This document shows positions 55,298 through 64,000 of a stretch of DNA of 64,000 nucleotides, in pieces. Position numbers and translations under genes: made by a program. Origin of the DNA: Cupriavidus oxalaticus (GTDB lineage: Bacteria > Pseudomonadota > Gammaproteobacteria > Burkholderiales > Burkholderiaceae); NCBI RefSeq assembly GCF_016894385.1, contig NZ_CP069812.1, positions 2,666,001 through 2,730,000 of the forward strand, read 5' to 3'. A model generated the notes under the pieces. The model was given only the letters and a program-made list of their open reading frames with translations. It made no database searches and was not told the origin of the DNA. Every line of letters begins with the position of its first letter. The stretch's first letter is position 1.

Positions 55298-56092
55298 ATG
55301 AAACAGTATCTCGACTTCATGCGCCATGTGTACCAGCATGGCACCGACAAGGCCGACCGCACCGGCACCGGCACGCGCTCGGTGTTCGGCTACCAGATGC
55401 GCTTCGACCTGCGCGAAGGCTTCCCGGTGGTGACCACCAAGAAGCTGCACCTGAAGTCCATCATCCTGGAACTGCTGTGGTTCCTGCAGGGCTCGACCAA
55501 TGTGCGCTGGCTGCAGGAAAACGGCGTCAGCATCTGGGACGAATGGGCCGACGAGAACGGCGAACTGGGCCCGGTGTACGGCTCGCAGTGGCGCTCGTGG
55601 CCGGCGCCGGACGGCCGCCATATCGACCAGATCTCCGACCTGATGGCGCAGATCCGCGCCAACCCGGACTCGCGCCGGCTGATCGTGTCGGCCTGGAACG
55701 TGGCCGATATCCCGCGCATGAAGCTGCCGCCCTGCCACGCGTTCTTCCAGTTCTATGTGGCCGACGGCAAGCTGTCGTGCCAGCTGTACCAGCGCAGCGC
55801 CGACATCTTCCTGGGCGTGCCGTTCAATATCGCCAGCTATGCGCTGCTGACGCACATGATCGCGCAGCAGGCCGGGCTGGAAGTGGGCGACTTCATCTGG
55901 ACCGGCGGCGACTGCCATCTCTACAACAACCACTTCGAGCAGGTGCAGACCCAGCTGGGGCGCTCGCCGCTGCCGCTGCCGCGGCTGAAGATCCTGCGCA
56001 AGCCCGACAGCATCTTCGACTACCGCTATGAAGACTTCCAGCTGGACGGCTACCAGTCGCATGCCGCCATCAAGGCACCGGTGGCCGTATGA
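55298..56092 (+). CDS. thyA: Thymidylate synthase
   Basis: The 264-residue protein equals the E. coli length. It contains [18 protein letters not shown], the active-site Cys in [34 protein letters not shown] and the C-terminal [10 protein letters not shown]. It methylates dUMP to dTMP using methylene-tetrahydrofolate. Start ATG 55298 begins MKQYLDFM; there is almost no Shine-Dalgarno sequence. The stop overlaps folA (ATGA), a natural pairing because ThyA makes the dihydrofolate that FolA reduces. Confidence 0.97.
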   Translation: MKQYLDFMRHVYQHGTDKADRTGTGTRSVFGYQMRFDLREGFPVVTTKKLHLKSIILELLWFLQGSTNVRWLQENGVSIWDEWADENGELGPVYGSQWRSWPAPDGRHIDQISDLMAQIRANPDSRRLIVSAWNVADIPRMKLPPCHAFFQFYVADGKLSCQLYQRSADIFLGVPFNIASYALLTHMIAQQAGLEVGDFIWTGGDCHLYNNHFEQVQTQLGRSPLPLPRLKILRKPDSIFDYRYEDFQLDGYQSHAAIKAPVAV

Positions 56093-56589
56093 CGATCCTG
56101 ACCCTGGTTGTCGCCAAGGCCCGCAACGGCACCATCGGCCGCGACAACACGCTGCCGTGGCGCCTGCCGGAAGACCTCGCGCATTTCAAGCGCACCACCA
56201 TGGGCGCGCCGGTGATCATGGGCCGCAAGACCTGGGACTCGATCGGCCGCCCGCTGCCGGGCCGGCGCAATATCGTGGTCAGCCGCAATCCGGACCTGCG
56301 CATCGAAGGCGCCGAAGTGGCAACGTCGCTGGAGGACGCGCAGCGCTTGTGCGTGGGCGCCGACCAGATCTTTCTGATCGGTGGCGCGCAGCTGTATGCC
56401 GAGGCGATGCCGAGTGCCGACAGGCTGGTCGTGACCGAGATCGATGCCGACGTGGAAGGCGACGCGTTCTTCCCGCCGATCGACCGCACGCAATGGCTGG
56501 AAACCGCGCGCGAGACGCATCATTCCGAGGCCAACGGCTTCGATTATGCGTTTGTCACCTATGATCGGCCGCCTTCGGAAGAGTCCTGA
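56089..56589 (+). CDS. folA: Dihydrofolate reductase
   Basis: The protein has 166 residues. The DHFR fold is seen in [55 protein letters not shown], and [25 protein letters not shown]. It reduces dihydrofolate to tetrahydrofolate and is the trimethoprim target. It starts inside the thyA stop and so is translationally coupled. Confidence 0.96.
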   Translation: MTILTLVVAKARNGTIGRDNTLPWRLPEDLAHFKRTTMGAPVIMGRKTWDSIGRPLPGRRNIVVSRNPDLRIEGAEVATSLEDAQRLCVGADQIFLIGGAQLYAEAMPSADRLVVTEIDADVEGDAFFPPIDRTQWLETARETHHSEANGFDYAFVTYDRPPSEES

Positions 56590-56605
56590 GCCGATGGCGG
56601 CGGCA

Positions 56606-56634
56606 TTGACAAATCCCGCCGCATCGCCCAGAGT
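56606..56634 (+). promoter_or_regulatory. Probable promoter of the ilvA leader
   Basis: A consensus TTGACA (56606-56611) is followed after 17 bp by CAGAGT (3 of 6 matches). Initiation would fall about 56641, next to the leader-peptide ATG. Confidence 0.45.
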
Positions 56635-56641
56635 CTGTGCC

Positions 56642-56704
56642 ATGGACCGCCGTCACTTCCCCATCGCGCGAATTATTCGCACCATTCTCCGAATGGTGGG
56701 TTAG
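56642..56704 (+). CDS. Candidate Ile-rich leader peptide for ilvA attenuation
   Basis: The 20-codon ORF encodes MDRRHFPIARIIRTILRMVG, with four Ile codons (ATC, ATT ATT, ATT) plus Leu, Val and Thr codons in its second half. A hairpin ACCATTC-TCC-GAATGGT (56681-56697) overlaps the Ile region, and a terminator follows at 56731. That is the layout of a ribosome-mediated attenuator, with isoleucine being the end product of the pathway started by ilvA. No ribosome site is seen; the frame also stays open back to ATG 56594. Confidence 0.55.
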   Translation: MDRRHFPIARIIRTILRMVG

Positions 56705-56730
56705 CGCGCGTCCAGAACCAGTTTTCCGCA

Positions 56731-56762
56731 AACACCCGCCCTGCAGGCGGGTGTTTTGTTTT
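56731..56762 (+). terminator. Putative attenuator terminator before ilvA
   Basis: ACACCCGCC and GGCGGGTGT flank a 5-base loop (CTGCA) and are followed by TTTGTTTT. It lies between the leader peptide and the ilvA start (56804), so it can only act on transcripts entering ilvA or on those from folA. Confidence 0.8.
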
Positions 56763-56803
56763 CCGGCTCCAGGGCAACCGACAACGAACCCCGGAGCCGC
56801 ACC

Positions 56804-58375
56804 ATGCATGCCACCGCCGAAGTCGCCGAAGTCGCCACCGACGACGCCGCATCCGACCATCACGCCTACCTGAAGCGCATCCTGACCGCGCGCGTCTACG
56901 ATGTGGCGCGCGAGACCGAACTGGACTTTGCCAGGCACCTGTCCGCGCGGCTGCACAACAAGGTCTACCTCAAGCGCGAAGACACCCAGCCGGTGTTCTC
57001 GTTCAAGCTGCGCGGCGCCTACAACAAGATGGCACACTTGAGCCCCGAGGCACTGCGGCGCGGCGTCATCACCGCCTCGGCGGGCAATCATGCGCAAGGC
57101 GTGGCGCTGTCCGCGGCGCGGCTCGGCGTGCGCGCGCTGATCGTGGTGCCGACCACGGCGCCGCAGGTCAAGGTCGACGCGGCGCGCGCGCACGGCGGGC
57201 CCACCGTCGAGGTGGTGCAGGCCGGCGACTCCTATACCGATGCCTACCGTCATGCGATGCAGCTGCAGGCCGAGCAAGGGCTGACTTTCATCCCGGCATT
57301 CGACGACCCCGATGTCATCGCCGGTCAGGGAACCGTCGCAGCGGAAATCCTCAACGCGCACCGCGGCCCGATCCACGCGATCTTCGTGCCGATCGGCGGC
57401 GGCAGCCTCGCTGCCGGCGTGGCCACCTACGTCAAGGCGGTGCGGCCGGAGATCAGGGTCATCGGCGTGCAGACGGAGGACTCCTGCGCGATGGCGCAAT
57501 CGATCCGCGCGGGACGGCGCGTCGAACTGGAGGAAGTGGGACTGTTCTCGGACGGCACCGCGGTCAAGCTGGTCGGCGCCGAGACCTTCCGGCTGTGCCG
57601 CCGCTACCTGGACGAGATCGTCACCGTCGACACCGACGCGCTGTGCGCGGCGATCAAGGACGTGTTCGAGGACACCCGCAGCGTGCTGGAGCCCGCCGGC
57701 GCGCTGGCGGTGGCCGCGGCCAAGCAGTACGCGGCGCGCGAGGGCCTGTGCAACCAGACGCTGGTGGCTGTGACCTCCGGCGCGAATATCAACTTCGAGC
57801 GCATGCGTTTCGTCGCCGACCGCGCCGAACTGGGCAACGCGCGCGAAGCCATGTTCGGCGTGACCCTGCCCGAAGCCTGCGGCGCGTTCCGCCGCCTGTG
57901 CGCACGCGTGGGCGACAGGCAGATCAGCGAGTTCACCTACCGGATTGCCGATGCGCACACCGCGCACGTCTTTGTCGGCATGCAGCTGCGCGCGGCCGGC
58001 GAGGCGACGGAGATCCTCGACACGCTGCACGCCGACGGCCTCCCGGCGATCGACCTGACCGCCGACGAGGTGGCCAAGGAGCACGTCCGCCACATGATCG
58101 GCGGCCGCTCGCCGCTGGCGCACGGCGAGCGCCTGTTCCGCTTTGAGTTCCCCGAGAAGCCCGGGGCATTGATGGCCTTCCTGTCGACGCTGGCGCCGGA
58201 CTGGAACATCAGCCTGTTCCACTACCGCAACCAGGGCGGCGATACGGGGTCGGTGCTGGCCGGCATCCAGGTGAGCGACGGCCAGGCGCAGGCGTTCCGC
58301 GAGCGGCTGGCCACGCTGGGCTATCCGTGGCAGGAAGTCAGCGACAACGCGGCGTACCGCATGTTCCTCGCGTAA
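56804..58375 (+). CDS. ilvA: Threonine ammonia-lyase, biosynthetic
   Basis: The protein has 523 residues. The PLP domain (about 20-345) has the Schiff-base Lys in PVFSFKLRGAYNKM, SAGNHAQGVALSAARLG and the phosphate-binding GGGSLAAGVATY. Two ACT-like regulatory domains (about 355-523) follow, as in the long, isoleucine-inhibited biosynthetic enzyme. It converts threonine to 2-oxobutanoate, the first step to isoleucine. ATG 56804 (MHATAEVAEV) is preceded by CGGAGC; the frame reaches 56756 into the terminator. Confidence 0.96.
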   Translation: MHATAEVAEVATDDAASDHHAYLKRILTARVYDVARETELDFARHLSARLHNKVYLKREDTQPVFSFKLRGAYNKMAHLSPEALRRGVITASAGNHAQGVALSAARLGVRALIVVPTTAPQVKVDAARAHGGPTVEVVQAGDSYTDAYRHAMQLQAEQGLTFIPAFDDPDVIAGQGTVAAEILNAHRGPIHAIFVPIGGGSLAAGVATYVKAVRPEIRVIGVQTEDSCAMAQSIRAGRRVELEEVGLFSDGTAVKLVGAETFRLCRRYLDEIVTVDTDALCAAIKDVFEDTRSVLEPAGALAVAAAKQYAAREGLCNQTLVAVTSGANINFERMRFVADRAELGNAREAMFGVTLPEACGAFRRLCARVGDRQISEFTYRIADAHTAHVFVGMQLRAAGEATEILDTLHADGLPAIDLTADEVAKEHVRHMIGGRSPLAHGERLFRFEFPEKPGALMAFLSTLAPDWNISLFHYRNQGGDTGSVLAGIQVSDGQAQAFRERLATLGYPWQEVSDNAAYRMFLA

Positions 58376-58391
58376 GGAAGGGGAAACGCAA

Positions 58392-58415
58392 GCGAGCCGC
58401 CCGCAGGCGGCTCGC
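58392..58415. terminator. Bidirectional terminator between ilvA and pmbA
   Basis: GCGAGCCGCC (58392-58401) and GGCGGCTCGC (58406-58415) form a perfect stem with a 4-base loop between convergent genes. No long T-run follows. Confidence 0.7.
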
Positions 58416-58445
58416 CATGTCCGTCAGTTGCCGATCAGTCGCCGA

Positions 58446-59813
58446 TCAGTTGCCGGCGATGGTCATCTGCTCGATCAGGATCGAGCCGGTTTCCTTGGTG
58501 CCGCGGATCAGCGAATCGGCGCCGATCGCGACGATCTGCCGGAACATCTCGGCCATATTGCCGGCAATGGTGATTTCCTCCACCGGGTACTGGATCACGC
58601 CGTTCTCGACCCAGTAGCCCGACGCGCCGCGCGAATAATCGCCGGTCACGTAGTTGACGCCCTGCCCCATCAGCTCGGTCACCAGCAGGCCGGTGCCGAG
58701 CTTGCGCAGCATCGCCGGGAAGTCGTCGCCGGGCTCGGTCAGGTTGCTGTGCAGCGTCAGGTTATGCGAGCCGCCGGCATTGCCGGTGGTCTTCATGCCG
58801 AGCTTGCGCGCCGAATACGTCGACAGGAAGTAGCCCTGCACCACGCCGTCGCGAACCACGTCGCGCTCGCGCGTACGCACGCCTTCTTCGTCGAACGGGG
58901 CGCTGCCCATCGCGCCCGGGGTGTGCGGCTGCTCGTGGATCTGCACGTGCGGCGCGAATACGGCCTTGCCCAGCGTATCGCACAGGAAGGTGGACTTGCG
59001 GTACAGCGCGCCGCCCGACACCGCCTGCACGAAGGCGCCCAGCAGGCCCGCGGCCAGCGGCGCCTCGAACAGCACGGGGCAGCGGCGCGTGGACAGCTTG
59101 CGCGCCTGCAGCCGCGCCAGCGCGCGCTCGGCCGCGTAGCGGCCGATGTCCTCGGGGTTGGCCAGTGCCAGCGGCGAGCGCTTGGACGAGTACCAGTCAT
59201 CGCGCTGCATGCCGCCGCCGCTGCCGGCGATCGGCGCGCACGAGATGAAATGGCGCGAATACGGATAGCCGCCCGAGAAACCGCGCGTGGTCGCCAGCAC
59301 GAACTGCGAATGCTGCGCCGACACGCTGGCGCCGTCGCTGTTGCGGATGCGCGGCGACACCGCGAAGGCGGCGGCCTCGGCGCGGGTGGCGATGTCGATG
59401 GCGGCCTCGGCATCGATGGTCCAGGGATGGAACAGGTCCAGGTCCTGCGGCGAGCGCTCCAGCAGTTCTTCCTCGGCCAGGCCCGCGCACTCGTCTTCCG
59501 CGGTGAAGCGGGCGATGTTGTAGGCCGCCTCGGCAGTGGCGCGCAGCGCGGCCGGCGAGAAGTCCGAGGTGCTGGCGTTGCCCCGGCGCTTGCCGATCAT
59601 CACCGTCACGCCGACCACCTTGTCGCGGTTCTGCTCGATCGTTTCCACCTGTCCCTTGCGCACCGATACGGACAGCCCGCTGCCTTCGGAGATCTCCGTG
59701 GCGGCATCCGTCGCGCCCAGTTCGCGTGCCACACGCAGCACATCGGCGGCCATCTCGCTGAGCTGGGCCTGGGTGTAGGTGAAATGCGCGGTCTGTTCTG
59801 CGATCTGGTCCAT
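58446..59813 (-). CDS. pmbA: Metalloprotease subunit PmbA (TldE)
   Basis: The 455-residue protein matches PmbA. It has the TldD/PmbA N-terminal part (EISEGSGLSVSVRKGQVETIEQN) and the C-terminal blocks APHVQIHEQPHTPGAMGSAPFDEEGVRT and YVTGDYSRGASGYWVENGVIQYPVEEITIAGN. PmbA forms a heterodimeric protease with TldD, which holds the HExxxH metal site; TldD is not in the window. It matures some peptide microcins and degrades unfolded peptides. ATG 59813 (MDQIAEQTAH) is preferred; ATG 59840 would add nine residues. A role with the secreted peptides of this window is possible but unsupported. Confidence 0.93.
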   Translation of the reverse strand: MDQIAEQTAHFTYTQAQLSEMAADVLRVARELGATDAATEISEGSGLSVSVRKGQVETIEQNRDKVVGVTVMIGKRRGNASTSDFSPAALRATAEAAYNIARFTAEDECAGLAEEELLERSPQDLDLFHPWTIDAEAAIDIATRAEAAAFAVSPRIRNSDGASVSAQHSQFVLATTRGFSGGYPYSRHFISCAPIAGSGGGMQRDDWYSSKRSPLALANPEDIGRYAAERALARLQARKLSTRRCPVLFEAPLAAGLLGAFVQAVSGGALYRKSTFLCDTLGKAVFAPHVQIHEQPHTPGAMGSAPFDEEGVRTRERDVVRDGVVQGYFLSTYSARKLGMKTTGNAGGSHNLTLHSNLTEPGDDFPAMLRKLGTGLLVTELMGQGVNYVTGDYSRGASGYWVENGVIQYPVEEITIAGNMAEMFRQIVAIGADSLIRGTKETGSILIEQMTIAGN

Positions 59814-59870
59814 GGGGGATCCGTGCCTGGGGGTCATCAAAAGTCCAAGCGGGAATCATAGCAAGATAAA

Positions 59871-60485
59871 ATGCCGGTCATGACGCGAAATTCCCGTAAT
59901 TCCCAAGGCTCGCGCTTCCCCGGCGCGTTTTCGCCGGAGCCCGAAGACGACGAACCGAAAAGCAAGTCGCAGCGCAAGCGCGACATGACCGCCCTGCAGG
60001 ACCTTGGCGCCGAGCTGGAAAGCCTGGCCAAGGACCGGCTGGCGCGCGTGCCCATGCCCGAGACGCTGGCCGATGCCATCCACGAGGCGCGCCGCATCAC
60101 CAGCCACGAAGGCAAGCGCCGCCAGATGCAGTACGTGGGCAAGGTCATGCGCGGCCTCGACGACGACGAGGTCGAGGCGATCCGCGCCGCGCTGGAAGGC
60201 TTCAAGGGCACCAGCAAGGCCGAGACCGCGCGCATGCACCTGATCGAGCGCTGGCGCGAGCTGCTGCTGGCCGACGATGCGGCGCTGACGCGGTTCCTCG
60301 GCGAGCACCCGGTCGCCGACGTGCAGTCGCTGCGCAACATCATCCGCAACGCACGCAAGGAGAAGGAGCAGGCCAGGCCGCCGCGCTACTTCCGCGAACT
60401 GTTCCAGGCCATCAAGGCAGCGCTCGACGCCAAGGACGGCGCTGCCTCCAGCGACGCAGCCCCTTCCCCGGAGCCCGAGGCATGA
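59871..60485 (+). CDS. darP: Ribosome-associated assembly factor DarP/YjgA (DUF615)
   Basis: The 204-residue highly charged helical protein shows the DUF615 blocks [40 protein letters not shown] and [12 protein letters not shown]. coli DarP (YjgA) helps assemble the 50S subunit. ATG 59880 ([10 protein letters not shown]) is an alternative; a -10-like TAAAAT lies only 3-8 bp upstream of the first ATG, which suggests a nearly leaderless mRNA or a start further inside. It is coupled to mog by an ATGA overlap and divergent from pmbA. Confidence 0.92.
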   Translation: MPVMTRNSRNSQGSRFPGAFSPEPEDDEPKSKSQRKRDMTALQDLGAELESLAKDRLARVPMPETLADAIHEARRITSHEGKRRQMQYVGKVMRGLDDDEVEAIRAALEGFKGTSKAETARMHLIERWRELLLADDAALTRFLGEHPVADVQSLRNIIRNARKEKEQARPPRYFRELFQAIKAALDAKDGAASSDAAPSPEPEA

Positions 60486-61129
60486 CCCAGACCACGCAGT
60501 CCACGCAGCCGGTATCCCGCAACCATCCCGACGAGCTCGTCGTCGGCTTTGTCTCGGTCTCGGACCGCGCCTCGGCCGGCACCTACCAGGACGAAGGCAT
60601 CCCGGCGCTGCGCGAGTGGTTCGGCCGCACGCTGACCTCGCCGTGGCAGGCGGTGGAGCGGCTGATCCCCGATGAGCAGGCGCAGATCTCGCGCACGCTG
60701 ATCGAGCTGGTGGACGTGGCCGGCTGCGACCTGGTGCTGACCACCGGCGGCACCGGCCCGGCGCGACGCGATGTCACGCCGGAGGCCACGCTGGCGGTAG
60801 CCACCAAGGAAATGCCGGGCTTCGGCGAGCAGATGCGGCAAGTGAGCCTGCACTTCGTGCCTACCGCGATCCTGTCGCGCCAGGTGGCCGTGATCCGCGA
60901 GACCGCCAGCCGCGCCGCGCTGATCATCAACCTGCCCGGCCAGCCGCGCGCCATCCGCGAGACGCTGGAAGGCCTGCGCGATGCAGACGGCAAGCCGGTG
61001 GTGCAAGGCATCTTTGCCGCGGTGCCGTATTGCATCGACCTGATCGGCGGGCCTTACATGGAAACCGACGAGGCCGTGGTCAAGGCCTGGCGGCCTAAGA
61101 ACGCCGTGCGCGCCAAGCCTGCGGGCTGA
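60482..61129 (+). CDS. mog: Molybdopterin adenylyltransferase
   Basis: The 215-residue MoaB/Mog-family protein has [40 protein letters not shown] and [17 protein letters not shown]. It adenylates molybdopterin so that molybdate can be inserted. It overlaps the darP stop by 4 bp. Its C-terminal region ([20 protein letters not shown]) is like MogA rather than short MoaB. Confidence 0.93.
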   Translation: MTQTTQSTQPVSRNHPDELVVGFVSVSDRASAGTYQDEGIPALREWFGRTLTSPWQAVERLIPDEQAQISRTLIELVDVAGCDLVLTTGGTGPARRDVTPEATLAVATKEMPGFGEQMRQVSLHFVPTAILSRQVAVIRETASRAALIINLPGQPRAIRETLEGLRDADGKPVVQGIFAAVPYCIDLIGGPYMETDEAVVKAWRPKNAVRAKPAG

Positions 61130-61141
61130 TCTCCCGGCGAA

Positions 61142-61165
61142 CGTCGTTCCCGCGCAGCGGGAACG
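61142..61165. repeat. Palindromic repeat between mog and the AEC permease
   Basis: CGTTCCCGC-GCA-GCGGGAACG sits between convergent genes and is related to the palindromes at 15927-15992. It may end transcription on both strands. Confidence 0.6.
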
Positions 61166-61176
61166 ACAGCAAGGAC

Positions 61177-62058
61177 TCAGCGCAATCCCAGGTACAACCC
61201 CACCGGCACGAACACCACCGCGGCAATATTGCCGAGCAGCACGATCGACGCGACCTGGTCGGGCTCCTGCCGGAAATGGTCGGCGATCAGGAAGTTCAGC
61301 ACCGCCGGTGGCAGCGCCGCGAAAACGAACAGCAGCCCGCGCTGCAGTTCTGTCAGCGGCACCCACTGCGCCAGCAGCAGCGCCACCGCGACGCCGGTCA
61401 GCGGGCATGCCACCGCGCCCACCACGCCCATGCCCCAGTTGCGCAGGCTCACGTCCTTCATGCGCACGCCCAGCGCGAACAGCATCAGCGGCACAGTGGC
61501 ATCGCCCAGCAGCTTGACCGACTGGTAGACCGGGTCCGGCAAGGTGAACCAGGGCCGCGCCAGCGACAGCCCGACGCCGGCTACCGTGGCCAGCACCATC
61601 GGGTTGCGCGCGATCTGCGCCATCGACGCATGCCGGTTGACGATCTTCAGGCCGAGGGTGAAGTGCATCAGGTTCGACGCCGCGAACAGCGCCACCGCCG
61701 GGGCCAGCCCGGCGTGGCCGAAGGCAAAGACCGACAGCGGCAAACCCATGTTGCCGCAGTTGTTGAACATCATCGGCGGCACGAAGGTGCGGGGATCGAC
61801 CTTGAGCAGCCGCGCCACCGCCCACGCCAGCACGCCCGAACCCAGCACCACCGCCACCGCGCAGGCCAGCAGCACCAGCTGGTCGGCCAGCACGAATTCC
61901 TTGCTGACAAAGGCCGATACGACCAGCAGCGGCGCGATCACATCGAGCGTGGCGCGGTTGATGCCGGCCATGTCCGGATGGGCCTTGCGCCCGTACAGCC
62001 ACCCGACCAGGATGATCAGGATGACCGGCGTGATGATGGATACGATGCGCTCGAACAT
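61177..62058 (-). CDS. AEC-family (auxin efflux carrier-like) permease
   Basis: The 293-residue protein has ten predicted helices in two halves. IITPVILIILVGWLYGRKA, PPMMFNNCGNMGLPLSVFAFG and the second-half FALGVRMKDVSLRN identify the AEC/Mem_trans family. It is probably an inner-membrane carrier for malonate, malate or other organic acids; the substrate is unknown. ATG 62058 starts MFERIVSII. It is downstream of orn on the same strand with a 99 bp gap. Confidence 0.9.
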   Translation of the reverse strand: MFERIVSIITPVILIILVGWLYGRKAHPDMAGINRATLDVIAPLLVVSAFVSKEFVLADQLVLLACAVAVVLGSGVLAWAVARLLKVDPRTFVPPMMFNNCGNMGLPLSVFAFGHAGLAPAVALFAASNLMHFTLGLKIVNRHASMAQIARNPMVLATVAGVGLSLARPWFTLPDPVYQSVKLLGDATVPLMLFALGVRMKDVSLRNWGMGVVGAVACPLTGVAVALLLAQWVPLTELQRGLLFVFAALPPAVLNFLIADHFRQEPDQVASIVLLGNIAAVVFVPVGLYLGLR

Positions 62059-62157
62059 GGCAGGCTCGACGGGAGGTGCCCGGGAGGGCAGCGCGCGCCC
62101 CGTCGGTGGTGGTTGGTTGTTGTTGTCGGAGGCCGGGAAGCCGCTTGTTGCGCCGGC

Positions 62158-62796
62158 TTATTGTGCCGGGGTGTCGGCAGCCGGGGTGTCGGCAGCCGGA
62201 GCAGCGGCGGCCGGTGCGCCCGGCGGCGTGTGACGGATAAAGTGCGTGCGGTAGTAGCGCAGCTCTTCCACCGATTCCAGGATGTCGGCCAGCGCCGTGT
62301 GCAGCTGGCGCTTGACGAAGCCCTTGTGGATGACCGGCTCCCAGCGCTTGCACAGCTCCTTGAGCGTGGACACGTCCAGGTTGCGGTAGTGGAAGAACGC
62401 CTCCAGCCTGGGCATGTAGCGCGCCATGAAGCGGCGGTCCTGGCAGATCGAGTTGCCGCACATCGGCGACTTGCCGGCCGGGACCCAGCGCTTGAGGAAG
62501 GCCAGCAGCTCGGCCTCGGCCTGCTCCTCGGTCAGCGTGGACGCCTTGACCTTGTCGATCAGGCCGGAGCGGCCGTGGGTGCCCTTGTTCCAGTTGTCCA
62601 TGCCGTCGAGCACGGCATCGCTCTGGTGGATCACCAGCACCGGGCCCTCGGCCAGGATGTTCAGTTCGGAGTCGGTAATGACGATCGCGATCTCGATGAT
62701 GCGGTCGGTATCCGGCTGCAAGCCGGTCATTTCCATGTCCAGCCAGATCAGGTTGTGTTCGCTCTTGACGGACTTGGCGGCGGCGTGGGTGGTCAT
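62158..62796 (-). CDS. orn: Oligoribonuclease
   Basis: The protein has 212 residues. The DEDDh exonuclease core has [20 protein letters not shown] (DxE), [31 protein letters not shown] and [18 protein letters not shown]. It degrades 2-5-mer RNA and pGpG. A 20-residue Ala/Pro-rich tail (two AADTPA repeats) follows the core and is unusual compared with the 181-residue E. coli enzyme. ATG 62796 begins [11 protein letters not shown]; the frame extends far upstream across the divergent M48 gene without meaning. Confidence 0.95.
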   Translation of the reverse strand: MTTHAAAKSVKSEHNLIWLDMEMTGLQPDTDRIIEIAIVITDSELNILAEGPVLVIHQSDAVLDGMDNWNKGTHGRSGLIDKVKASTLTEEQAEAELLAFLKRWVPAGKSPMCGNSICQDRRFMARYMPRLEAFFHYRNLDVSTLKELCKRWEPVIHKGFVKRQLHTALADILESVEELRYYRTHFIRHTPPGAPAAAAPAADTPAADTPAQ

Positions 62797-62892
62797 CGGG
62801 ACTGCTGAGAAAGGGATTTGGGGAAGCGGCCGCGGCGGAGGCGGACACGAACAACTTATAATTCTCGCATATCCGTCCCAAGGCTCTTGCCG

Positions 62893-64000
62893 ATGTTCAC
62901 GATTGTCTTCCTCGCCGCGCTGGTGCTGATGGTGCTGACCAAGCTCTGGCTGGCCGCGCGCCAGGTGCGCCATGTGGCACAGCACCGCAACGCGGTGCCG
63001 GCGCGCTTTGCCGACACCATCTCGCTCGACTCCCACCAGAAGGCGGCCGACTACACCATCGCCCGCACCCGGCTGTCGATGCTCGAAGTGCTGGCCGGCG
63101 CCGCGGTGCTGATCGGCTTCACCATGCTCGGCGGGCTGCAGTGGCTCAACCAGGCCTGGCTGGAAACCTTCGGCCCGGGCTATGCGTATGGCGTGGCGCT
63201 GGTGGCCAGCGTGGCGGTGATCGGCGGGCTGGTCGACCTGCCCTTCTCGCTCTACGGCCAGTTCGGCATCGAGGAGCGCTTCGGCTTCAACAAGATGATT
63301 TTTGGCCTGTGGCTGGCCGACATGGTCAAGATGCTGCTGGTTGCGAGCGTGCTGGGCCTGCCGCTGCTGCTGGCGGTGCTGTGGCTGATGGAGCGCGCCG
63401 GCTCGCTGTGGTGGCTGTGGACGTGGCTGGTGTGGATGGGCTTCAACCTGTTCCTGCTGGTGGTGTTCCCGACCTTTATCGCGCCCCTGTTCAACAAGTT
63501 CGAGCCGCTCACCGACGAAGCGCTGCGCCAGCGCATCGAGGGCCTGATGCAGCGCTGCGGCTTTGCCAGCAAGGGCCTGTTCGTGATGGACGGCAGCAAG
63601 CGCAGCGCGCACGGCAATGCCTACTTCACCGGCTTCGGCGCGGCCAAGCGCATCGTCTTCTTCGACACGCTGCTGGCGCGGCTGTCGGGCGACGAGATCG
63701 AGGCGGTGCTGGCGCACGAACTCGGCCACTTCAAGCGCCGCCACGTGGCCAAGCGCATCGCGGTCACCTTCGCACTGAGCCTGGTGTTCCTGGCGCTGCT
63801 GGGCTGGCTGGCGACACGCACGTGGTTCTACACTGGCCTCGGCGTGGCGCCCAACCTGGGCGTGTCCAACCATGCGCTGGCACTGGTGCTGTTCTTCCTG
63901 ACGCTGCCGGTGTTCACCTTCCTGCTCGGCCCGCTGTCGAGCCAGTCGTCGCGCCGCCATGAATTCGAGGCCGACGCCTTCGCCGCCGACCAGACCAACG
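62893..64000 (+). CDS. M48-family integral membrane metalloprotease (Ste24/CAAX protease-like), 3' end beyond window
   Basis: From ATG 62893 about 369 codons are open to the window edge. A hydrophobic N-terminus ([20 protein letters not shown]) and further helices precede [19 protein letters not shown], typical of Ste24-like M48 proteases. The zinc site is [14 protein letters not shown] (HExxH), and the downstream Glu ligand is in [11 protein letters not shown]. It should be an inner-membrane quality-control protease. It is divergent from orn across a 96 bp gap containing a TATAAT-like sequence (ACTTATAATTC). Confidence 0.92.
   Translation, partial: MFTIVFLAALVLMVLTKLWLAARQVRHVAQHRNAVPARFADTISLDSHQKAADYTIARTRLSMLEVLAGAAVLIGFTMLGGLQWLNQAWLETFGPGYAYGVALVASVAVIGGLVDLPFSLYGQFGIEERFGFNKMIFGLWLADMVKMLLVASVLGLPLLLAVLWLMERAGSLWWLWTWLVWMGFNLFLLVVFPTFIAPLFNKFEPLTDEALRQRIEGLMQRCGFASKGLFVMDGSKRSAHGNAYFTGFGAAKRIVFFDTLLARLSGDEIEAVLAHELGHFKRRHVAKRIAVTFALSLVFLALLGWLATRTWFYTGLGVAPNLGVSNHALALVLFFLTLPVFTFLLGPLSSQSSRRHEFEADAFAADQTN

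Overview
The window is about 64 kb of GC-rich chromosome from a betaproteobacterium of the Burkholderiales. Gene content and protein style (parC/parE pair, htpG, lctP-type lactate permease, IS1111-like element, egtB/egtD, NodT-type outer membrane factor) fit Cupriavidus or Ralstonia best, with Cupriavidus more likely. This is judged from familiarity with the families, not from a search. Most of the window is housekeeping sequence, with one large accessory locus in the middle.

1-19.7 kb: a partial DNA-deoxyinosine glycosylase; htpG with a recognisable sigma-32 promoter; a MocR-type regulator divergent from a small ORF, a LysE exporter, an EamA exporter, a RidA protein, a PLP aminotransferase and a GST (an amino-acid export and metabolism group); a lactate permease; an ABC exporter; parC, a lytic transglycosylase and parE on the minus strand; and an MFS transporter overlapping a tiny membrane protein.

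19.8-22.1 kb: a non-genic repeat nest. A 75 bp inverted repeat, palindromic repeats and a 125 bp dispersed repeat surround an IS110-family (IS1111-group) insertion sequence. 22-28.3 kb: uup, a solute-binding protein, benE, a coiled-coil protein, an SMR efflux protein, a small lipoprotein and tRNA-Arg(CCT).

28.7-48.6 kb: the striking region. It encodes seven small proteins that share an exactly 26-residue leader ending in Gly-Gly (once Gly-Ala), in three groups. Each group follows a near-consensus sigma-54 promoter, although the last peptide may have its own start. Between them lies a complete peptide type I secretion machine: a C39-peptidase ABC exporter fused to two cyclic-nucleotide-binding-like domains, an HlyD adaptor, a parvulin-type PPIase and a NodT/TolC-like outer membrane factor. 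The same locus carries a sigma-54 activator, a membrane Ser/Thr kinase, a PP2C phosphatase and a membrane double-FHA protein, plus a periplasmic FGE-like protein and twin DUF4399 proteins. The kinase activation loop and the FHA linker share a DExDRT(V/T)F motif. I read this as a secreted-microprotein system with sigma-54 transcriptional control and threonine-phosphorylation control of export. The Asn/Gln-rich beta-like mature parts suggest a surface or biofilm role rather than a classical bacteriocin, but that is inference.

48.6-64 kb: an rhlE-type helicase with a long 5' leader; egtB and egtD (ergothioneine); a yybP-ykoY manganese riboswitch before a TerC-family exporter; thyA-folA; a probable attenuator with an Ile-rich 20-codon leader peptide before ilvA; pmbA, darP/yjgA, mog, an AEC-family permease, orn and the start of an M48 protease that runs off the window.
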